From NCBI GenBank assembly GCA_964441505.1, contig CAYTUV010000008.1, positions 69,120-133,119 on the forward strand: DNA of 64,000 nt, written 5' to 3'. Source of the DNA: Fen-1258 sp964441505. GTDB taxonomy: Bacteria; Bacteroidota; Ignavibacteria; Ignavibacteriales; Melioribacteraceae. The position numbers and the translations under genes are program-made. Shown here piece after piece: positions 51,549 through 59,746 of this stretch (the stretch's first letter is position 1; every line of letters starts with the position of its first letter). The notes below the pieces were generated by a model. That model saw only the letters and a program-made list of their open reading frames with translations, made no database searches and was not told the DNA's origin.

Positions 51549-52016
51549 TTAATTTTGTTCCGCAATTCCGTCACCGTTAGAAAACTCAAATAGAAAACTC
51601 TCCTTCCCCATAAGATCTCTTAGAGTCATTTTGGAAACAACCGAGTCAACAGAATCCTGAATCATTTTCCAGAGAGACCGGACGGAACAATCAATTGAAT
51701 TTGTGCAGATATCCATCGCGCCGGTGTGTGTGTTGCAGAATTCATCATCAAATAATCTTCCGCCGAGTACTTTTAGAATATCTCCGACAAGAATTTCCTG
51801 GGGTGGACGGGTTAACGTATAACCGCCAATCTGTCCGCGTGAACTTTCTAATAATCCGCCGATGCGTAAAACGCGTAAAATTTTACCGGCGTTGTGTTCG
51901 CTGATTCCTTCTGCCCGGCTGATTTCCGGAATGGTCAGAGATTTTTCAACAGAATAAAATTTTGCTATTCGAAGTAAACATCTAATACCGTATTCTTCCT
52001 GTGCGCTGAATTTCAT
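51549..52016 (-). CDS. Rrf2 family transcription regulator
   Basis: Rrf2/IscR-type winged-helix regulator, 155 aa. HTH region KSLTIPEISRAEGISEHNAGKILRVLRIGG (about 25-54) and RGQIGGYTLTRPP wing. Cysteines 94, 104 and 110 (EFCNTHTG..DICTNSIDC) match the spacing of the Fe-S-binding triad of this family. It lies at the end of the suf gene run and is a likely iron-sulfur-sensing regulator of the suf operon; a matching dyad lies before sufB. AAGAGC-rich repeat separates it from brxA. Confidence 0.88.
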   Translation of the reverse strand: MKFSAQEEYGIRCLLRIAKFYSVEKSLTIPEISRAEGISEHNAGKILRVLRIGGLLESSRGQIGGYTLTRPPQEILVGDILKVLGGRLFDDEFCNTHTGAMDICTNSIDCSVRSLWKMIQDSVDSVVSKMTLRDLMGKESFLFEFSNGDGIAEQN

Positions 52017-52024
52017 TTGGCTTT

Positions 52025-52103
52025 GCAGATCAAGAGTAAGATTAAGTTCAAGAGCAAAAATACAAATCTTATTCTTGCTCTTGCACTTGCTCTGAATCTT
52101 ATT
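52025..52103. repeat. Inverted repeat of AAGAGTAAGATT... AATCTTATTC words
   Basis: AGATCAAGAGTAAGATTAAG faces CTTATTCTTGCTCTTGCACTTGC and AATCTTATTCC in the gap between rrf2 and brxA. Related to 15351-15409. Confidence 0.6.
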
Positions 52104-52105
52104 CC

Positions 52106-52642
52106 TTAATTATTATTTAATGGTATTTTTGAACCGCATGCAACAGCGTGTACTAATTCTTTATACTTTTCGGGTGCAATTGAAGGACCCTGCGCTTTGC
52201 ATAGCTGATTAAAAACATTCTTCAAATCGTCGGCAATTTCATATGCATCTCTTCCTTCGATATGATGACGCGGCATTGTGAAAATGACTTCACTATTCTT
52301 AAACAGTGCCATAAACGGTGAGGAGGGGGGCAGATCGGAAAGAAATTTATTTCTTAAATAATCTACAGCCGCGCGGTCCTGCCCGGCGAACACGGTTACA
52401 AGCCGGTCGGGAATAATGTTGTTTTGAAGAGATAGCGCGGCAGCAGGTCGTGCACTGCCAGCAGCGCATCCGCAAACCGAATTTATTAAAACGAAAACTG
52501 TCTTATCATCTTTTGGAGAAACGAGATCCTCAACCAATTGCGGAGTAGTTGCCTCTTCAAATCCGACAAATACTAATTCATCACGCATAGGCTGAACTGA
52601 TTGCGGATCGTAAATTGGTGCACTTTGATTTATGTTAAACAT
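52106..52642 (-). CDS. brxA: Bacilliredoxin, BrxA/BrxB family
   Basis: Thiol-disulfide protein that removes bacillithiol from proteins. The 178-aa sequence has the CGC motif at residues 57-59 (NSVCGCAAG), the typical bacilliredoxin form, and PPSSPFMALFKNSEVIFTMPRHHIEG. Length is as expected for DUF1094/BrxA. Implies bacillithiol or a related thiol in this organism (inference). It lies in the suf run, fitting Fe-S or redox repair. Confidence 0.9.
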   Translation of the reverse strand: MFNINQSAPIYDPQSVQPMRDELVFVGFEEATTPQLVEDLVSPKDDKTVFVLINSVCGCAAGSARPAAALSLQNNIIPDRLVTVFAGQDRAAVDYLRNKFLSDLPPSSPFMALFKNSEVIFTMPRHHIEGRDAYEIADDLKNVFNQLCKAQGPSIAPEKYKELVHAVACGSKIPLNNN

Positions 52643-52680
52643 GTTGCTTCCTTTCTGTTATTAAATTCTATGGTTTCACG

Positions 52681-52704
52681 TCAGACCGAGCGAAGTCGAG
52701 GTCA
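52681..52704. repeat. Reverse copy of the CCTCGACTTCGCTCGGTCTGAC repeat
   Basis: TCAGACCGAGCGAAGTCGAGG, matching 25331-25360 in the opposite direction. The gap 52643-52756 also ends with CACTCAGAGTGACA. Confidence 0.55.
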
Positions 52705-52756
52705 GTTACGACGAAGAATTTCATACTCTTTACCACACTCAGAGTGACAAATATTT

Positions 52757-53071
52757 TTATAAAAATCCTAATTCAAGTTTTGCCTCGTCGGTCATCTTAT
52801 CCATACTCCAGGCTGGTTCCCAAACCAGATCAACGTAAACTTCCTTCACGTTTTTTACTTTTTTAATTTTTTCTTTCACATCACCCGGCAAACTTCCTGC
52901 AACGGGGCAAGCCGGAGAAGTTAATGTCATTTTGATGTATGTATTTCCTTCATCATCTATCTTAATTCCGTAGATCAATCCCAATTCCCAAATATCAACC
53001 GGAATTTCCGGATCGAAACATGTTTTAAGAACCGAGATAACGGCCTGCTCTAATTTTCCTTTGTCTACCAT
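52757..53071 (-). CDS. DUF59 (SufT/MIP18-like) Fe-S assembly protein
   Basis: A 104-aa protein of the SufT/PaaD-like DUF59 group. VLKTCFDPEIPVDIWELGLIYGI, with the conserved DPEIPV, and the MTLTSPACPVAGSLPGDV segment with its Cys are diagnostic. It helps in [4Fe-4S] cluster maturation. It belongs to the suf run after sufS, with repeat-filled gaps on both sides. Confidence 0.9.
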   Translation of the reverse strand: MVDKGKLEQAVISVLKTCFDPEIPVDIWELGLIYGIKIDDEGNTYIKMTLTSPACPVAGSLPGDVKEKIKKVKNVKEVYVDLVWEPAWSMDKMTDEAKLELGFL

Positions 53072-53117
53072 ATTTTTCTCATCAGTATCATTTTGGGGCT
53101 ATTCAAAAAGTTAATTT

Positions 53118-53201
53118 TGTCATTTCGAATCCGATTTATCGGGTGAGAAATCTTAGTTATTGTTTAGATCCCTCAGTCACTTCGTTCCTTCGGAATGACA
53201 T
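53118..53201. repeat. MITE-like inverted repeat, GTCATTTCGA ... TCGGAATGACA
   Basis: About 84 bp, with ends TGTCATTTCGA and TCGGAATGACA and the internal words GTGAGAAATCTTAG and AGATCCCTCAGTC. It shares words with the repeat before the GIY-YIG remnant at 46044. Confidence 0.7.
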
Positions 53202-53239
53202 TTTCAAATAAATAGATATCCTTCCTCTATATGCGGTAA

Positions 53240-54490
53240 TCATGCGAACATCTTTTTTACTTTGTGAATTCCAAGCACAAGTTTATCAATTTCTTCCTTT
53301 GTGTTATAAAATGCGAACGAAGCGCGTGCTGTAGCCGAGACATTGAACCGTTTCATAATGGGCTGAGTACAATGATGCCCTGTGCGTATCGCAATTCCAT
53401 CTGTATCAATGATCGTCCCGATATCGTAAGGATGAATCCCTTCAATTATAAATGAGATCACTGACGCCTTCTCTTTTGCAGTTCCTATAATCCGCAGTCC
53501 TTCAATTTGCGAAAGTTGTTCTGTTCCATACTGAAGGAGAAAATTTTCGTGTTCAATGATACTATTTCTGTCAAATTGATTCAGGTAATCTATAGCCGCC
53601 CCTAATCCTATGCCTCCAGCGATGTTTGGTGTGCCTGCTTCGAATTTTCTAGGAATATCATCGAATGTTGTTTCTTCAAAAGTAACTGTTCGAATCATAT
53701 CTCCGCCGCTCTGATATGGCGGCATCATTTCTAAATATTCAGTTTTGCCGTATAGAACTCCAATGCCGGTTGGACCAAAAATTTTATGACCGGAGAAGGC
53801 GTAGAAATCGGCATCAAGCTCCTGTACATCAATTTTGTAATGAGGAACAGCCTGCGCGCCATCAAGCAAAACAGGTACACCGCGGGAGTGGGCTATCTCA
53901 ATTATTTTTTTTACCGGATTCACAGTACCAAGCGAATTAGAAATATGAACAACCGAGACAAGCTTAGTTTTCTCATTTATCATTTTTTCGAAAGCATCCA
54001 TATCGAGTTCACCTTCATCGGTGATTGGAATCACTTTCAGATTTATTTTTTTTCTTCCGCTCATCAACTGCCATGGAACTATATTAGCATGATGTTCCAT
54101 GTGAGAGATAAGAACTTCATCGCCGTCCTTAAAGTGTTTAGCCCGGCAAAGTGATGAAGCAACAAGATTAATTGCTTCTGTGGTCCCGCGAACAAAAACA
54201 ATTTCAGAAACACTCATAGCATTTATTAATTCTTTTACTTTGAGACGTGCTGTTTCATATTGTTCGGTAGCCAGTTCACTCAGAAAGTAGAGGCCGCGGT
54301 GAATGTTGGCATTATCGAAAGTATAATATTGAGTCAGTGCATCAATAACGGCCTGAGGTTTCTGAGACGTAGCTGCGTTATCCAGATAGACAAGCGGTTT
54401 ACCGTTCACCAATCTTTTTAGAATTGGGAAATCGCCCCGGATTTCATCAACATCAAATTTTCGCTTCACTTCCGGAATTGTAGTTATCAC
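53240..54490 (-). CDS. sufS: Cysteine desulfurase SufS
   Basis: PLP enzyme that takes sulfur from cysteine for Fe-S assembly. The 416-aa protein has the Schiff-base Lys236 in FSGHKIFGPTG and the active Cys374 in RTGHHCTQP, where the short loop is of the type II SufS pattern. The YLDNAATSQKP motif begins the domain. No SufU gene is seen nearby. Fourth gene of sufBCDS; a repeat lies in the gap to sufD. Confidence 0.95.
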   Translation of the reverse strand: MITTIPEVKRKFDVDEIRGDFPILKRLVNGKPLVYLDNAATSQKPQAVIDALTQYYTFDNANIHRGLYFLSELATEQYETARLKVKELINAMSVSEIVFVRGTTEAINLVASSLCRAKHFKDGDEVLISHMEHHANIVPWQLMSGRKKINLKVIPITDEGELDMDAFEKMINEKTKLVSVVHISNSLGTVNPVKKIIEIAHSRGVPVLLDGAQAVPHYKIDVQELDADFYAFSGHKIFGPTGIGVLYGKTEYLEMMPPYQSGGDMIRTVTFEETTFDDIPRKFEAGTPNIAGGIGLGAAIDYLNQFDRNSIIEHENFLLQYGTEQLSQIEGLRIIGTAKEKASVISFIIEGIHPYDIGTIIDTDGIAIRTGHHCTQPIMKRFNVSATARASFAFYNTKEEIDKLVLGIHKVKKMFA

Positions 54491-54502
54491 TATTCACCTT
54501 TT

Positions 54503-54590
54503 AATGGAACACAGATTTAACTGATCAAACTGATATAAACAGATTTATCCGCTCTAATCTGTTTTATCTGTTCAATCTGTGTGCTATTTA
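54503..54590. repeat. Copy of the AATAGCACRCRGAT repeat, sufD-sufS gap
   Basis: TTTAATGGAACACAGATT ... CAATCTGTGTGCTATT. Its right end includes the sufD stop codon, so the repeat forms the last bases of the gene. Confidence 0.7.
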
Positions 54591-55927
54591 TTTTCTATTT
54601 CAACACGGTGCAAATGTTCAAATATCATATGATTAATTTGTTCTTTCAGCGGCTCTATCTTGATTGTTTCAATCACATCATTTGCGAATGCACGTATCAG
54701 CATCGACTTGGCCAGCTCCTGCGGTACGCCGCGTGAACGAATATAAAATTCTGATGTTTCATCAAGATGCCCGACAGTTGCACCATGAGAGCACTTAACG
54801 TCATCGGCAAAAATTTCAAGTTGTGGTTTTGTATCGATTGTAGCTGTTTTTGAAAGCAAAATTGTTTTGTTCTGCTGATAGGCATTTGTCTTTTGCGCAT
54901 CCTGACGAACAATAATTTTTCCATTAAACACGCCTCGTGAATGATCATCAAGTATTCCCTTGTAGACCTCATTGCTCATGCAGTTTGGTTTTGCGTGATC
55001 TATAAAAGTATGATTATCCATATGCTGTTTTTCATTTGCCATGTATAAACCGTAGTAGTGCGTTTCAATGTTTTCAGCATTCAGAACAGAATTGATATCG
55101 TTACGTACAATCGCCCCGCCGAAGTTAACATTATAGTGATTGAACACACTGTTTTTTTTCTGATGCGCCTGCACTTTTTCAATGTGGTAAGAATCAAGAT
55201 TTTCATTCTGGACCTTGCATAGATCTACTAACGCGTATTCATCAACAAACACTTCAGTTATAATATTACTGAAATAAACCCTATCACCGTAACCACGGTA
55301 GTTTGCAATCACGTTTACCTGAGAATTTTTTCCAGCAACTATCAAATTTCTCGGCATTGAAAGAACTATCTCTTTATCACTCGAATGCAGGAACAATACC
55401 TGAATCGGTTTTTCAACGATCTTTCCATCCGGTACAATTACAACAAGTCCGTCTGAAGCATAAGCTGTATTCAATGCGTTAAAAGCGTTATCAATCTTTG
55501 AGAGTTTGTTTAAATATCCATCAACAAGTTCCGGATTTTCTTTAGTAATCTTTTTCAAACTTCCTAAGACGACACCTTTGGGAAGTTCGCCAAGATCACT
55601 CAATTCTTCCGAAAAGATACCATTTACAAAAACGAGAAGATGATAGTCGAAACCGTTGAAAAGAAATTTTTGAATCTCTTTTTTGGATAAACTTGATGAA
55701 AGAGCATTAACCGCTGGTATAAAATTATTTTTAAGTATCGGAGAAATATTTGTGTATTTCCATTCCTCATTTTTGTTTGTCGGAAAATCAAGTTCCACTA
55801 ATTGAACCAATGCATCCTTACGGATAGTATGCAGGAACGACTTTGACTGACCATTCAGTTTTTCTTCAAACGATTTGAAATTGGAAACGTACCAATCCTT
55901 ACTATTCTGTGATTCTGTGCTGCTCAT
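54584..55927 (-). CDS. sufD: Fe-S assembly scaffold subunit SufD
   Basis: Beta-helix protein of the SufBCD complex, 447 aa from ATG 55927 (GGAG 5 nt upstream). Features are the N-terminal NEEWKYTNISPIL, the central NYRGYGDRVYF, EVYKGILDDHSRGVFNGKIIV and the C-terminal SHGATVGHLDETSEFYIRSRG. An earlier in-frame ATG at 55942 overlaps sufC. Stop lies inside the repeat at 54503. Confidence 0.93.
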   Translation of the reverse strand: MSSTESQNSKDWYVSNFKSFEEKLNGQSKSFLHTIRKDALVQLVELDFPTNKNEEWKYTNISPILKNNFIPAVNALSSSLSKKEIQKFLFNGFDYHLLVFVNGIFSEELSDLGELPKGVVLGSLKKITKENPELVDGYLNKLSKIDNAFNALNTAYASDGLVVIVPDGKIVEKPIQVLFLHSSDKEIVLSMPRNLIVAGKNSQVNVIANYRGYGDRVYFSNIITEVFVDEYALVDLCKVQNENLDSYHIEKVQAHQKKNSVFNHYNVNFGGAIVRNDINSVLNAENIETHYYGLYMANEKQHMDNHTFIDHAKPNCMSNEVYKGILDDHSRGVFNGKIIVRQDAQKTNAYQQNKTILLSKTATIDTKPQLEIFADDVKCSHGATVGHLDETSEFYIRSRGVPQELAKSMLIRAFANDVIETIKIEPLKEQINHMIFEHLHRVEIENK

Positions 55928-55938
55928 CTTTTCTCCGA

Positions 55939-56703
55939 TCATGCTTTTTCTGTTTCAAGTTCTTCAGATTTAATCCAGTCGTAACCTTTTTCTTCAAGCT
56001 CAAGCGCCAGCTCTTTTCCGCCCGATTTAATGATTCTTCCTTTTGATAATACGTGGACAAAATCGGGAACGATATAATCTAGTAATCTCTGATAATGAGT
56101 GATAACTAAAAACACATTGTTGGGATTGCGGTAAATATTTACACCGTTCGAAACAATTTTTAATGCATCAATATCAAGACCGGAGTCTGTTTCATCCAAA
56201 AGAACAAATTTCGGTTCAAGCATTAGCATCTGAAAAATTTCGTTCCGTTTTTTTTCTCCGCCCGAGAAACCAACATTTACATAACGGCTAATAAGAGTTT
56301 CATCAAGTCCAAGAACTTTTGCCTTCTCTTTAATCTTTCCCAGGAATTCTTTTGGTGTAAGCTCCGTCTCGCCTTTGTATTTCCTTATTTCATTCAGAGA
56401 GGTCTTCAAGAATGTGGCGTTGCTAATACCGGGAATTTCGATTGGATATTGAAAAGCCAGAAACATTCCTTCGCGGGCGCGTGTTTCAGGGTCCATCTCC
56501 AAAAGATTTTTCCCTTCAAACAATACTTCACCGCCTGTGACTTCATAACTTTTATTTCCGGTCAGTACATTTGCGAGCGTACTTTTGCCGGAACCATTTG
56601 GTCCCATGATGGCATGAACTTCTCCGGCTTTCAGTTCCAGATTTATTCCTTTTAATATTTCTTTACCTTCTACATTAGCTTGTAGATTTTTTATTAATAA
56701 CAT
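55939..56703 (-). CDS. sufC: Fe-S assembly ATPase SufC
   Basis: ABC-type ATPase of the SufBCD complex, 254 aa. Walker A GPNGSGKSTLAN (35-46), signature FSGGEKKRNE, Walker B LLDETDSGLDID and the switch His are all present in usual order. AAGGAAG precedes the ATG. 11 nt before sufD. Confidence 0.97.
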   Translation of the reverse strand: MLLIKNLQANVEGKEILKGINLELKAGEVHAIMGPNGSGKSTLANVLTGNKSYEVTGGEVLFEGKNLLEMDPETRAREGMFLAFQYPIEIPGISNATFLKTSLNEIRKYKGETELTPKEFLGKIKEKAKVLGLDETLISRYVNVGFSGGEKKRNEIFQMLMLEPKFVLLDETDSGLDIDALKIVSNGVNIYRNPNNVFLVITHYQRLLDYIVPDFVHVLSKGRIIKSGGKELALELEEKGYDWIKSEELETEKA

Positions 56704-56732
56704 TTTCTTCCTTTCTTATAATTTTTTTAATT

Positions 56733-56803
56733 GCACGCGGATTTCTTATGATCGCTTATGATTAATCATGATATATCATAAATAATCATAATAATCTGCG
56801 TTC
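56733..56803. repeat. Copy of the AATAGCACRCRGAT repeat, sufB-sufC gap
   Basis: GCACGCGGATTTCTTATGATCG ... TAATCTGCGTTCTATT. Lies between two genes expected to be co-transcribed. Confidence 0.7.
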
Positions 56804-56805
56804 TA

Positions 56806-58314
56806 TTACCCGACAGAACCTTCCAGACTAATCGCCAGCAATTTTTGAGCTTCCACGGCAAATTCCATCGGCAGTTCCTTAAATACCTCTTTGCAAAAAC
56901 CATTCACAATCATGTTTACGGCATCTTCTGTTGCAATGCCGCGCTGATTCAGATAGAAGATTTGGTCTTCACCAATTTTTGATGTGGTTGCCTCATGCTC
57001 AACTTTTGCAGAATCATTTTCCACTTCGATATATGGAAACGTATGAGCACCGCATCTATCTCCCATCAGCATAGAATCACATTGAGTATAATTGCGTGCA
57101 CCATCAGCATTCTTTCCAATCTTTATTAAACCTCGGTATGAATTGTTGCTCAAACCGGCAGATATACCCTTTGATACAACTGTACTCTTTGTGTGTTTGC
57201 CAAGATGGATCATCTTTGTACCGGTATCTGCCTGCTGCATGTTATTGGTCACAGCTACAGAATAAAACTCACCGATTGAGTAATCTCCCTGAAGTATACA
57301 GCTTGGGTACTTCCACGTTATTGCCGACCCCGTTTCAACCTGAGTCCATGAAATTTTGGAATGTTTTCCTCTGCATGCGCCGCGCTTTGTTACAAAATTA
57401 TAGATACCACCCTTACCTTCTTTGTCACCGGGATACCAATTTTGTACCGTAGAATATTTTATTTCCGCATCATCAAGAGCAACAAGTTCTACAACAGCGG
57501 CGTGCAACTGATTTGCATCTCTTATCGGTGCAGTGCATCCTTCAAGATAACTTACGTATGAACCCTCTTCGGCAACAATCAGAGTCCGCTCGAACTGACC
57601 TGTCTCCTGAGAGTTAATTCTAAAATAAGTAGAGAGTTCCATCGGGCAGCGTACACCTTTAGGTATATAAACAAACGAGCCGTCGCTGAACACTGATGCA
57701 TTCAATGCTGCATAAAAGTTATCTGTGTATGGAACCACCGAACCCAGATATTTTTTTATCAGTGCAGGATGTTCTTTGACAGCTTCAGAAACAGAGCAAA
57801 AAATAATTCCCTTTTCATTGAGAGAAGCTTTGAATGTAGTTGCCACAGAGACCGAATCGAAGACAGCATCAACTGCAACACCCGCCAAAAGTTTTCGTTC
57901 TTCCAGAGGGATACCAAGTTTTTCAAATGTCTTCAATAATTCAGGATCGACTTCATCAAGAGAGTTTAATTTCGGTTTTTGTACAGGCGCCGAGTAGTAA
58001 CTAATATTCTGAAAATCAATTTTTGGATAATGTACATTCGGCCACTTAGGTTCTTCCATCTTCAGCCAATATCTGAAAGCTTTCAAACGCCATTCGGTCA
58101 TCCATTCCGGTTCATTCTTCTTTCTCGAGATCATCCTGACTACATCTTCGTTCAATCCTTTTGCTGCCGTCTCGGATTCTATGTCGGTAACAAATCCCCA
58201 CTTGTATTCTGAACTGGTGAGTTCATCCAATACCTTCATATCATCGCTAAGTTCTTCTATCGGATTATTTTCTTCATCTTCAGAATTGGGCGATACTTCT
58301 TTCAATTCGTTCAT
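56806..58314 (-). CDS. sufB: Fe-S assembly scaffold subunit SufB
   Basis: Scaffold of the SufBCD complex, 502 aa. Typical segments are RMISRKKNEPEWMTEWRLKAF, PFHVELSTYFRINS-type region as MELSTYFRINSQETGQFERT, SYLEGCTAPIRDANQLHAAVVEL and the C-terminal NQRGIATEDAVNMIVNGFCKEVFKELP. First gene of the sufBCDS series, with a promoter and dyad upstream. Ribosome site is weak (GAAAGATG). Confidence 0.97.
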   Translation of the reverse strand: MNELKEVSPNSEDEENNPIEELSDDMKVLDELTSSEYKWGFVTDIESETAAKGLNEDVVRMISRKKNEPEWMTEWRLKAFRYWLKMEEPKWPNVHYPKIDFQNISYYSAPVQKPKLNSLDEVDPELLKTFEKLGIPLEERKLLAGVAVDAVFDSVSVATTFKASLNEKGIIFCSVSEAVKEHPALIKKYLGSVVPYTDNFYAALNASVFSDGSFVYIPKGVRCPMELSTYFRINSQETGQFERTLIVAEEGSYVSYLEGCTAPIRDANQLHAAVVELVALDDAEIKYSTVQNWYPGDKEGKGGIYNFVTKRGACRGKHSKISWTQVETGSAITWKYPSCILQGDYSIGEFYSVAVTNNMQQADTGTKMIHLGKHTKSTVVSKGISAGLSNNSYRGLIKIGKNADGARNYTQCDSMLMGDRCGAHTFPYIEVENDSAKVEHEATTSKIGEDQIFYLNQRGIATEDAVNMIVNGFCKEVFKELPMEFAVEAQKLLAISLEGSVG

Positions 58315-58343
58315 GTTTACATCTTTCAGTTAATTTACGTGTT

Positions 58344-58377
58344 CAAACCTATTCTATCTTGAAAATAAAGTCAAGAT
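58344..58377 (-). promoter_or_regulatory. suf operon promoter with overlapping Rrf2-type dyad
   Basis: On the minus strand TTG (58374-58372), 20 nt, TAGGTTTG (58351-58344) is a full Bacteroidota promoter. Overlapping it is ATCTTGA-N8-TCAAGAT (58356-58377), a perfect 7-bp inverted repeat containing TTGACT, similar to IscR/Rrf2 sites. Transcription should start near 58337. Confidence 0.65.
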
Positions 58378-58423
58378 TATAAATAGAAAACCATTTTTAT
58401 TGTAAAATCGTTCCAAAAGTCAA

Positions 58424-59155
58424 TTAATTAGAGAATCTTTGCCGGATTATTTCAAAAAGAAGGATTCCGGTTGAAACGGAAACGTTGAGTGAGTCAATTT
58501 TTCCTTTCATTGGAATCTTAACGAGGAAGTCGCAATTTTCTGATACAAGCTTACGGATACCTTTTTCTTCATTCCCCATCACGAGAGCGACAGGCATTTT
58601 GTAATCAAGTTGGTTGTAATTTTTTTCACCGTTTAGATGAGTACCAACAACCCAAAATCCATTTTTCTTCAAGTCTTCAATCGCCCTAACGAGATTGTTC
58701 ACTTTGCAGATTTTAAGATGAGAAACGGCGCCGGCTGAAATTTTTTCTACAATTTCATTAATCGGTGCGCTTTGATTTGTAGTGATAATTACTCCATCAA
58801 CTCCCGCACATTCAGCAGAGCGCAAAATTGCACCAAGATTATGCGTGTCTTGTATTGAATCGAGAAGAAGTAGTAGCGGTAATACAGACTCTTTTGATTT
58901 TTCAATCATCTCGCCAAGTTCGAGATATCTTTGTGTAGCTTTAAGAGCTACAACACCCTGAGCATTTTGTCCATCCGTAAGAGCATCATATTTCTGCGTA
59001 GCGAGTTGGGTGATCTTAATACCCCGCTTCTTTGCAACAGATATAATTTGATTGACGATGTCTCCATGTTGACCAAATGCGATATAAACTACTTCAATCT
59101 CCGCATCGGATTTGAGCGCTTCGAGTACCGGTTTTCTTCCAAAGATTTTTTGCAT
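58424..59155 (-). CDS. rlmB: 23S rRNA (guanosine-2251-2'-O)-methyltransferase RlmB
   Basis: SPOUT methyltransferase, 243 aa. N-terminal substrate-binding region (1-75, FGRKPVLEALKSD) and C-terminal SPOUT knot with LLLDSIQDTHNLGAILRSAECAG, ALVMGNEEKGIRKLVSENCD and IPMKGKIDSLNVSVSTGILLFE. Diagnostic motifs are complete. The gap to sufB holds the suf promoter. Confidence 0.93.
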   Translation of the reverse strand: MQKIFGRKPVLEALKSDAEIEVVYIAFGQHGDIVNQIISVAKKRGIKITQLATQKYDALTDGQNAQGVVALKATQRYLELGEMIEKSKESVLPLLLLLDSIQDTHNLGAILRSAECAGVDGVIITTNQSAPINEIVEKISAGAVSHLKICKVNNLVRAIEDLKKNGFWVVGTHLNGEKNYNQLDYKMPVALVMGNEEKGIRKLVSENCDFLVKIPMKGKIDSLNVSVSTGILLFEIIRQRFSN

Positions 59156-59160
59156 GGTTT

Positions 59161-59224
59161 AATGGAACGCAGATTCTTATGATCGTTTATGATCTTAATT
59201 AATCATAAAAATCATTGTTCTATT
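59161..59224. repeat. Copy of the AATGGAACGCAGAT repeat, upstream of rlmB
   Basis: AATGGAACGCAGATTCTTATG ... AAAATCATTGTTCTATT. Shortest of the five copies. Confidence 0.65.
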
Positions 59225-59230
59225 CCTTTT

Positions 59231-59746
59231 TCATTTTTCTGGAAAGGAGAAATTCTCTTCGGCAACTTCAAACTTGCAAAAAAGACGGTTGTTTTTCTTT
59301 TTGTGTTTGTACTGCTTTATAAGAAGAATTTCTTTTTTGTAAATATTGAAGTGATACTCGGCTGTATTGATTGCCCCATCCTGCTTAACAACATTTACAA
59401 TGTAATCACCAACCAGATCCTTAAAAAGCAATTCAGTTCTTGCCGGCTGAACAAGAGGAACAACATTCATCTTTGCCTTCAATCCCATTAGAATAAAATT
59501 AATAACATTTTTCTCCTGCACGGTCTCAACGGAAACCTCATATGCAAAGTTTGTAAACTCCACAAGTGTTTCAATAGCAAAGGCGCAGTATTGAATTCTG
59601 GCAACATCATCATACTTATAAAATGCTTTGCAGAGATACTCAATTTTATCAGGTTTTTTGGTCGGGATTGCCGAGAGTGCGGTATGAGCCTTCTTCTTTC
59701 TCGTCTTTGGAATTTTGGGAATGCTTGTTGGTTTTTTTAGAGACAA
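59231..59746 (-). CDS. Hypothetical protein after hisS
   Basis: Not recognised. A 171-aa protein with a very basic N-terminus (LKKPTSIPKIPKTRKKKA, 2-20) followed by a globular part (about 30-171) with no signal peptide or membrane segment. EYLCKAFYKYDDVARIQYCAFAIETLVEF and ELLFKDLVGDYIVNVVKQDG are the most ordered parts. Its ATG lies directly after the hisS stop, so it is translated with hisS. A nucleic-acid-linked role is a guess from the basic tail. Confidence 0.55.
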   Translation of the reverse strand: MSLKKPTSIPKIPKTRKKKAHTALSAIPTKKPDKIEYLCKAFYKYDDVARIQYCAFAIETLVEFTNFAYEVSVETVQEKNVINFILMGLKAKMNVVPLVQPARTELLFKDLVGDYIVNVVKQDGAINTAEYHFNIYKKEILLIKQYKHKKKNNRLFCKFEVAEENFSFPEK

